Assembly (NCBI GenBank): GCA_036505275.1
Contig: DASXTS010000240.1
Location: forward strand, 1-14,142
DNA from: DASXTS01 sp036505275
GTDB lineage: Bacteria; Actinomycetota; Actinomycetes; Mycobacteriales; Pseudonocardiaceae
Direction of reading: 5' to 3'
DNA length: 14,142 nucleotides
The translations under genes were made by a program, and so were the position numbers. The notes under the pieces are model-generated. The model was not told the DNA's origin. It ran no database searches and was given only the letters and a program-made list of their open reading frames with translations. Positions 7,894-14,142 of this stretch are shown here, one piece after another (position 1 is the stretch's first letter; each line of letters opens with the position of its first letter).

Positions 7894-8811
7894 TCAAACA
7901 GAACCAACGAGAAGATCCCAATGGCCCTGCGCCTCCGGCCGCCACTGCGTGTGCTTGCGATGAAACAGCTTGGCGGCCTGGATGCCACTCCACCGGGCGG
8001 GCAGCAGCTCAGCCGGCAACTGCGGGTCGAGGAACGGGAACCGGCGCCACTCGTGCACAAGCCGAGTCTGCGCGACCAGCGTCGCGTCGCCCGGCGCCGG
8101 ATGCGCACCGGTGAAGTCGTCGATGAAGTTCTCGTAGCGCAGCGCGAGGGCGTCGAGGTCCCAGGCCTGCCGTGCGATCGACTCCTGGCGGCCGATCGCG
8201 CCGTACTGCGCGACGAACGACATAGCGCCGCCGGCCAGCCCGAGCTCGGTGAGGATGACCTCGGCCTCCTGGTCGCCGGTGGTGTCCGGGCTGACCCACA
8301 CGCCTGGGGAGGGGGAGCCGAAGCCGGCCCAGCTGAGCCGGGTGCGCAGCCGGTGCCGCAGCTCGCGCTTGGCCTCGGGGACCGAGGCGATCAGCACCAG
8401 CCAGCGATGGTCCCAGGCGCGCGGCTGCTGGCCGAAGGAGTAGATCCGCTCGGCGCCCTCGGTGAGCAGCCGCCGGCCGGGCGGGGTCAGGGCCCAGCGC
8501 ACCCGGCGACCCTGACGGTCGGCGGTCAGCCAGCCCTCGGCAGCGGTCCTGGCGAGAGCCTGCCGGGCGGACTTTTCCTCGACGTCGAACTTGGCGAGGA
8601 CCTCGACGAGCGTGGACGTCCAGACCGGGCGGTCGCGGAGCAGCACGAACTCGCCGAGCACGGTCATGAGCAGCGAACGGGCGCTGGTGTCGCCGAGCTC
8701 TCGGCGGCGGCTGACCGCGGGCCGCGGCACATTGGTGCGGCCGCCGGTGCGCTGCACCGGAACCTGGCTGGACACCTCGACGTCGTCAGCCCGAATCACA
8801 CGCCGCACCAT
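7894..8811 (-). CDS. PaaX-family transcriptional regulator
   Basis: Predicted DNA-binding repressor, 305 residues from the ATG at 8811. E. coli PaaX, the phenylacetyl-CoA-responsive repressor of phenylacetate degradation, has a similar length. Order: an N-terminal winged helix (about 45-112; SARSLLMTVLGEFVL, then SARQALARTAAEGWL), a Cas2-like middle domain (about 130-210; WDHRWLVLIASVPEAKRELR), and the PaaX C-terminal domain (about 217-300; AWDLDALALRYENFI, FPFLDPQLPAELLPARW). Homology begins near residue 38, so the first 35 or so residues are an extension or the start is wrong: a TATAT box overlaps the ATG at 8811, and in-frame GTG codons follow (one at 8757). No phenylacetate genes are in the window, so the ligand cannot be assumed. 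Likely targets are the neighbouring ALDH gene, the decayed dehydrogenase and itself. Confidence 0.88.
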   Translation of the reverse strand: MVRRVIRADDVEVSSQVPVQRTGGRTNVPRPAVSRRRELGDTSARSLLMTVLGEFVLLRDRPVWTSTLVEVLAKFDVEEKSARQALARTAAEGWLTADRQGRRVRWALTPPGRRLLTEGAERIYSFGQQPRAWDHRWLVLIASVPEAKRELRHRLRTRLSWAGFGSPSPGVWVSPDTTGDQEAEVILTELGLAGGAMSFVAQYGAIGRQESIARQAWDLDALALRYENFIDDFTGAHPAPGDATLVAQTRLVHEWRRFPFLDPQLPAELLPARWSGIQAAKLFHRKHTQWRPEAQGHWDLLVGSV

Positions 8812-8815
8812 ATAA

Positions 8816-8837
8816 CACGAAATGGTGACAGTTCGTG
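8816..8837. promoter_or_regulatory. Candidate PaaX operator (inverted repeat)
   Basis: An inverted repeat, cacgaa (8816-8821) and ttcgtg (8832-8837), is separated by 10 nt and ends 4 nt before the predicted ATG of the paaX gene. The half-site centres are 16 bp apart, about one and a half helical turns. On the minus strand it lies directly before a TATAT-like box. Autoregulation from a site of this kind is usual for PaaX/GntR-type repressors; that this protein binds here is inference. Confidence 0.4.
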
Positions 8838-8987
8838 ATTGCAAGTTGCGGTGCGCGCGCGTCAAGTGATTTCCGGCCGAAACCTCCAGGTTGTGCGCCG
8901 TGCCGCACAGCGTCCGCTTCTCCGCACCGCGGATGATCACCCTCCATCGACGAGGACGAGCCGGCACTGCAGGCAGACCAGGTACGG

Positions 8988-9120
8988 CTGGCCAGCGGCT
9001 TCTTTCAGCGCGACGGCGTCGGTCTGGCGCTGGGCGAGGAGTTCCACCACAACCGCATCCGCGTTCCGGCTGCTGGACGAGACACCCGAGCAGACCCTGC
9101 AGGTGGTGTTGAAGTTCTGA
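8988..9120 (+). pseudogene. Remnant of a zinc-type alcohol dehydrogenase (3' part, deleted and frameshifted)
   Basis: Frame 8988-9062 reads LASGFFQRDGVGLALGEEFHHNR and then the homology jumps to another frame at 9061-9120, which reads AFRLLDETPEQTLQVVLKF and a stop. In zinc-dependent medium-chain dehydrogenase relatives these two blocks, a GFYQG..ALRLGEEWHHNR-like segment and the terminal AFRLLDE-PE-LQVVL segment, belong to one protein separated by roughly 60-70 residues. I infer an internal deletion with a frame change. No N-terminal Rossmann or zinc-site sequence precedes it: the 176 nt between paaX and 8988 encode nothing recognisable. Recognition is from memory of the family, not from a search. 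It lies divergent from paaX and may be a former target gene. Confidence 0.55.
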
Positions 9121-9145
9121 TGATGCTCGCCTCCAGGAGAACCTG

Positions 9146-9349
9146 ATGCCCGGCCGCACGCTGGCCGGGTTTCGCCGGCCGGCGGCGGAGCTGCGCGCCG
9201 CGCGGGAGGCCGGCGTGGTGATGCCGGGCGGCTCCAACCGGCTCGAACGGGGGGCCGGGCACCCGGACAGGGCGCAGTCGCAGGCCGCGACGCACTCTCC
9301 GATCAGGCGCCCGGCCCCGGGAACATCCCTGGCTGCGGCCCAGGTGTGA
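9146..9349 (+). pseudogene. Small reading frame, probable gene fragment
   Basis: An ATG at 9146 has a good ribosome binding site (aggag at 9135-9139, 6 nt before it) and lies 25 nt after the alcohol dehydrogenase remnant. Its first 35 or so codons look like coding sequence (FRRPAAELRAAREAGVVMPGGSNRL). This faintly recalls the N-terminus of isocitrate lyase/PEP-mutase family proteins, but that is weak. The rest is composition-driven and the frame overlaps the end of the AAA+ gene on the other strand by 47 nt. Most likely it is the start of a gene lost in the same decay; a short real peptide is not excluded. A 10-bp GC-rich hairpin (9159-9184) lies within it. Confidence 0.25.
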
Positions 9350-10832
9350 CCGGACGGCCGATCGAGCCCGGGAAGAGCCGTGACCGCGGCTCACGCGCCG
9401 GCTCACCCGGCGGCTCACCCGGCGCCTCCTCAGCCGGCCGACCGGATGAGGGACCGCCGAGGATGCTGCGGGTCAGCGCGTGCCGCTGGTCGAGCAGCTC
9501 ATCGAGCGCGGCGCGCAGCGTCGGCTCGTCCACACGCAGGTCGCCGCCGGCGTCGATGGCGCGCAGCACCGCCCGGCGCACTAGCTCGCGGATGAACGAG
9601 GCCGTGACCCCCTCGGTCGCCGCCAGCAGCCCGGCCGGATCGGGCAGGTCCAGCGGCACTTTGCGGGCGTAGAGCCGGAGCAGACGTTCGCGGGCGGTCG
9701 CATCCGGGCGGGGGATCTCGACGGCAAGGTCGATCCGGCCGGGGCGGTCGGCCAGCGCGTGCTCGAGCACCTCGACCCGGTTGGTGGTGAGCACGAATGT
9801 GACGTCCACGTCGGCCCCGATGCCGTCCATCTCGTTGAGCAGCTGAAACAGCAGCGGGTGACCGGTCGGCGCGAAGGAGCGGTCCTGCGCGATCAGGTCG
9901 ACGTCCTCGACAACAACCACCGAGGGCTGCAGCCGGCGGGCCAGCGCGGTCGCCTCGGCGATCATCATCAGCGACGGACCGGACATCACGACGATCGTGC
10001 TGGCGGTCAGCCGGCTCATCAGGTAGCGGACGGTGTGGGTCTTGCCGGTTCCCGGCGCGCCGTGCAGCAGCAGCCCGCGCTTGACGTGCTGCCCGGCGGC
10101 GCGCAGCCGTGCGGACCGGTCGGCTGCGAGCACCACGTGCCGCTCGATCGCGTCCAACACCCCGGGCGGCAGCACCACCTCCTCGGCGGCCAGCGCCGGC
10201 CGCGCCTGGAACCGCACGAGCTGGTTGCCGCGTTGCTCGCTGAAGCCGAACGTGAGCACCTGGCCGCGGAACACGTCGTGCTCGCGTATCAGCTCCTCGA
10301 CCCGCTCCCGGACCGCGGATCCGGTGGCCCGGTCGCGCGCCAGCACCTGCAGACCGCACACCGGCTCGTGGTGCGGTGGCGCGCCGCGCATCCCGATCAC
10401 CACCGGCGTGCCGTCCGGCGCGGCCGTACGCACCAGCCCGAACTGCACGGCGTCGATGCTGTGCCGCGGGCCCACCGCGACGCTGGCGTAGTCCACCGCG
10501 CCGAGCTGGTACATGCCAGTTGCCGCCATGGCCAGCATGTCGATCAGGTCCTGGTGCCCGCGGCCCATCCCGCTGACACCGAACCAAGTCGCCTCCGGCG
10601 AGTGCTCGGCCAGGTACGCCTCGACGCCGCGCTGCAGGTTGGCGTGCTCCCAGCTCGGCCACTGCGCCGCGACGTTCGGGATCTCGCCGACCGGGCAGCC
10701 GATGTGGTCGGTGATCATGCGCAGCAGCGGCGCGTCCTCGTCGATCAGCTGGTGTTCGGCGGCCCGCAGCACCGCGCGCAGCGAGCCGGCCAGCTCGCGA
10801 GCGGTCCGGCCGTCCACCCCGGGATCGGACAC
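9303..10832 (-). CDS. AAA+ ATPase with unrecognised N-terminal region
   Basis: A 509-residue protein with one classical AAA+ module. Walker A is GAPGTGKT (258-265), Walker B is VVVVED (305-310), sensor 1 is TTNR (N351), and ADRPGRID (361-368) supplies the arginine-finger region, as in Cdc48- and FtsH-type modules. Walker B ends Glu-Asp-Val-Asp, not Asp-Glu; an ED order is also known in Bcs1-like AAA proteins. No protease, zinc-site or membrane segment follows, so it is probably a remodelling or unfolding ATPase, not FtsH. Residues 1-215 form a domain I do not recognise, with DVFRGQVLTFG near 186. The tail (460-509) is Pro/Gly-rich and partly made of a 12-nt repeat. The start is the GTG at 10832 with no clear ribosome binding site; a second GTG lies at 10817. 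It is divergent from lepA. Its substrate is unknown. Confidence 0.83.
   Translation of the reverse strand: MSDPGVDGRTARELAGSLRAVLRAAEHQLIDEDAPLLRMITDHIGCPVGEIPNVAAQWPSWEHANLQRGVEAYLAEHSPEATWFGVSGMGRGHQDLIDMLAMAATGMYQLGAVDYASVAVGPRHSIDAVQFGLVRTAAPDGTPVVIGMRGAPPHHEPVCGLQVLARDRATGSAVRERVEELIREHDVFRGQVLTFGFSEQRGNQLVRFQARPALAAEEVVLPPGVLDAIERHVVLAADRSARLRAAGQHVKRGLLLHGAPGTGKTHTVRYLMSRLTASTIVVMSGPSLMMIAEATALARRLQPSVVVVEDVDLIAQDRSFAPTGHPLLFQLLNEMDGIGADVDVTFVLTTNRVEVLEHALADRPGRIDLAVEIPRPDATARERLLRLYARKVPLDLPDPAGLLAATEGVTASFIRELVRRAVLRAIDAGGDLRVDEPTLRAALDELLDQRHALTRSILGGPSSGRPAEEAPGEPPGEPAREPRSRLFPGSIGRPVTPGPQPGMFPGPGA
9387..9422. repeat. Three 12-nt coding repeats in the AAA+ gene tail
   Basis: Three adjacent 12-nt units (cggctcacgcgc, then cggctcacccgg twice) lie in the 3' end of the AAA+ gene, with a fainter fourth after them. 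On the coding strand they give the PGEPPGEPAREP stretch of the disordered tail. This probably reflects slippage or unequal exchange in an unstructured region. Confidence 0.65.
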
Positions 10833-10972
10833 CCGACGACTGTGTCACATCACCGTGCGAGCGTGCCCAGCAATGACGTCGGAACGACCCGCACCGGGAA
10901 GGGGCGCGGCGCCAGTTCCCGTCGGGCCGCCCCGGTTCGCGTGCGACCATGGACGAGTCCCGCCCGTTCGAC

Positions 10973-10978
10973 AGGAAG
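10973..10978 (+). promoter_or_regulatory. Ribosome binding site deciding the lepA start
   Basis: aggaag lies 6 nt before the GTG at 10985. The alternative ATG at 10949 has no purine-rich sequence at the right distance. This favours the GTG start, which also coincides with the beginning of the conserved LepA sequence (ATFADITFTPP). Confidence 0.55.
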
Positions 10979-10984
10979 CCGCGA

Positions 10985-12838
<1,854 letters not shown>

Positions 12839-12912
12839 ACGGGGTACCCGGCGCTCGCGCGCACACTGTCGGTCCCCCCGAGCAGAGTTGGTCCCATCAC
12901 GGAAACGGGACC

Positions 12913-13482
12913 ATGACGGTCATGGTTGCAAGCGCGTCCAGCCCTCTCACGGTCCACGACCTCGAGGGGATGCCCGCTGATGGACGCCGATACGAGCTGG
13001 TGGACGGGGTGCTGGTCGTCACACCGGCTCCCGGCTGGCCGCACCAGGAGATGGCCGGTGCGTTGTACGTCCTGCTGCGGCAGTTGTGCCCGCCCGACCT
13101 GCGGGTGCTGATGGCGCCGTTCGCGGTGGGTCCGAACAAGTACACCGAACTGCAGCCCGACCTGCTCGTCGCCAGGTACGACGACCTGACTCTCACCGAC
13201 CTGCCGGTGGCGCCGGTGCTCGCCGTCGAGGTGCTGTCGCGAAGTATCCGGCTGATCGACCTCAACCTCAAGCGGGCGGCGTTCGGAGGGCTCGGCGTCC
13301 CGTCGTTCTGGCTGCTGGACCCCGCGCCGCGCGCCCCATCCATCACCGCGCTCGAGCTTGCCGACGACGGGGAGTACCGGCAGGTCGGCTGGGCGGTCGG
13401 TGATGACGAATTCGTCACCGAGCGGCCGCTCGCCGTTCGGCTGCGGCCCGCCGACCTGCTTGCGGGATTACAACGGAGGTAG
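12913..13482 (+). CDS. Uma2-family putative endonuclease (DUF820)
   Basis: A 189-residue protein with the Uma2/DUF820 fold, a PD-(D/E)xK-type nuclease-like domain. Family landmarks: RRYELVDGVLVVTPAPGWPHQ (25-45) at the N-terminus, ELQPDLLVA with D83, VLAVEVLSRS with E106, D116 and K120 in LIDLNLKRAAF, and GVPSFWLLDP (128-137). Thus the putative metal-binding and catalytic set D83/E106/K120 is intact. The usual Tyr after the Lys is Phe124. Biochemical roles are largely unproven for this family, which is expanded in cyanobacteria and actinobacteria. The ATG at 12913 is chosen because the conserved sequence begins soon after; another ATG is at 12922 and the ribosome binding site is weak. It follows lepA by 74 nt with no obvious terminator, so read-through is possible. 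Confidence 0.85.
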   Translation: MTVMVASASSPLTVHDLEGMPADGRRYELVDGVLVVTPAPGWPHQEMAGALYVLLRQLCPPDLRVLMAPFAVGPNKYTELQPDLLVARYDDLTLTDLPVAPVLAVEVLSRSIRLIDLNLKRAAFGGLGVPSFWLLDPAPRAPSITALELADDGEYRQVGWAVGDDEFVTERPLAVRLRPADLLAGLQRR

Positions 13483-13580
13483 CACGCGGTATAGCGGGGT
13501 GTGCGGCAAACGGTTGACTCGATGACCCTGCGAGAACGTCACGACACCGTACGGGTGATCGCCGTGTTCACCCGAACCGG

Positions 13581-13609
13581 TTCTGTTGTGGTGATCGGCG
13601 CCGTAGGCT
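13581..13609 (+). promoter_or_regulatory. Candidate promoter of a leaderless transcript
   Basis: A -10-like TAGGCT (13604-13609, fitting TAnnnT) lies 7 nt before the GTG at 13617, with TTCTGT (13581-13586) at 17-bp spacing as a weak -35. Transcription would start at or next to the GTG, and no Shine-Dalgarno sequence precedes it. This fits the leaderless mRNAs common in actinobacteria. Confidence 0.45.
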
Positions 13610-13616
13610 GCCGGCC

Positions 13617-14142
13617 GTGACCGTCGACGAGGACGAGACATTCGCCACGGAAACCGCGGTGTACTCGAGTGACACCGTGCTGATCATCACCTGCGCGCTG
13701 GCGTTCGCGATGGCCATGCTCGGCTGGCTGGCCGGCCACCGCATCTCGCTGGTGCTGCCGCCAGAGGTTGCGCCGCGAGCCATGGTGCCGCTGATGGTCG
13801 GCACGTCCGGCCTCTTCATGGGGGCCGGCCTGGGCCTGCTGCTCGGCGAGCTCAAGCGGGTGGTCGGCCCGCGCGGCCGGCACCGCACCGTCGAGGCGGA
13901 TCCCGGCGCCGGTGGCCCAGTCAAAACGCCTGTCAAGCCGACTGCCAAGCCGCCGGCCAATCCTCCTGCCAATCCGTCTGCCAATCCGGCTGCCAAACCC
14001 AACGACAGATCAAACGGCAGGTCAAACGGCAGGTCAAACGGCAGGTCAAACGGCAGGTCTAACGGCGGTGGCAAGCGGATGGTGGACACGCTGCGGACCA
14101 TGCCGCCGGCACGCGCGGTGCTCGGGGTCGGCGTGCTCCTGC
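13617..14142 (+). CDS. Membrane protein with low-complexity linker (3' end beyond window)
   Basis: The first 175 codons of an unrecognised membrane protein; the frame is open to the window end. After an acidic start (VTVDEDETFATE) come a hydrophobic segment at about 20-40 (TVLIITCALAFAMAMLGWLAG) and another at about 57-78 (VPLMVGTSGLFMGAGLGLLLG), then a basic stretch. A disordered linker follows, with a KPxANP-type repeat (103-128) and five RSNG repeats (131-150). The frame then reads KRMVDTLRTMPPARAVLGVGVLL, where a third hydrophobic segment appears to begin. The linker is less GC-rich than its surroundings because of the AAC/AAT codons. The start is a GTG 7 nt after a -10-like box, without a ribosome binding site, suggesting leaderless translation. 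I do not recognise the family; a small multi-pass protein with a cytoplasmic or periplasmic loop is all that can be said. Confidence 0.7.
   Translation, partial: MTVDEDETFATETAVYSSDTVLIITCALAFAMAMLGWLAGHRISLVLPPEVAPRAMVPLMVGTSGLFMGAGLGLLLGELKRVVGPRGRHRTVEADPGAGGPVKTPVKPTAKPPANPPANPSANPAAKPNDRSNGRSNGRSNGRSNGRSNGGGKRMVDTLRTMPPARAVLGVGVLL
13926..13997. repeat. 12-nt coding repeat, KPxANP type
   Basis: Six imperfect 12-nt units of the form ccg-nct-gcc-aat/aag encode the alternating Pro-x-Ala-Asn/Lys stretch of the membrane protein linker. The later units are nearly identical at the DNA level, which points to recent duplication. Confidence 0.8.
14007..14066. repeat. 12-nt coding repeat, RSNG type
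   Basis: Five 12-nt units (agatcaaacggc, aggtcaaacggc three times, aggtctaacggc) encode RSNG five times. The three identical central copies indicate slippage or recent expansion. It begins 9 nt after a different repeat of the same period (13926-13997). Confidence 0.9.

Noticed and set aside
10835..10848. tgtgtcaca near the AAA+ gene start as a CRP-like operator
   Set aside because: Its half-sites are separated by a single base, unlike the 6-bp spacing of CRP sites; too short to claim.
12839..12912. Terminator between lepA and the Uma2 gene
   Set aside because: Only a loop-less gggtaccc palindrome is present; no stable stem-loop can be drawn.
13568..14101. Minus-strand frame with DLPF and GLAxGLA repeats
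   Set aside because: Its repeats are the antisense reading of the 12-nt repeats. The plus frame has membrane segments and a plausible promoter and start, so it is preferred.

Overview
This is a GC-rich window with dense coding, actinobacterial in character: it has many GTG starts, an actinobacterial-type LepA, a PaaX-family regulator and the glycogen-to-trehalose enzymes. A Pseudonocardiales-like host is plausible, but this is an inference and no genus can be named. There are no rRNA or tRNA genes, no CRISPR array, and no transposase or phage gene.

Left part (1-5854), minus strand: an SDR oxidoreductase, then the glycogen debranching enzyme TreX/GlgX, then malto-oligosyltrehalose synthase TreY, read right to left. 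TreX trims branched alpha-glucan to linear maltodextrin and TreY converts its reducing end to a trehalosyl unit. TreZ, which releases trehalose, is not in the window and could lie beyond position 1. A GNAT acetyltransferase on the plus strand separates treX from treY. treY is bracketed by two copies of a 42-nt palindromic element: a perfect hairpin overlapping its stop codon and a diverged copy of the same length in front of its start.

Middle (5855-9302): an atypical aldehyde dehydrogenase (plus) converges on a PaaX-family regulator (minus), with an 11-bp hairpin between them. A non-coding stretch of about 490 nt upstream of paaX holds a candidate operator and the remains of a zinc-type alcohol dehydrogenase, internally deleted and frameshifted. 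A second small gene fragment follows. This looks like a catabolic cluster that has partly decayed.

Right part (9303-14142): a single-module AAA+ ATPase with an unrecognised N-terminal region (minus) is divergent from lepA (elongation factor 4). lepA is followed on the same strand by a Uma2-family putative nuclease and then by the start of a membrane protein. The membrane protein carries two adjacent sets of 12-nt coding repeats, seems to be made from a leaderless mRNA, and runs off the window.

Most genes are ordinary. I do not see a complete undescribed system. The points most worth a second look are the paired palindromes around treY, the decayed dehydrogenase next to paaX, the AAA+ protein and the repeat-bearing membrane protein.
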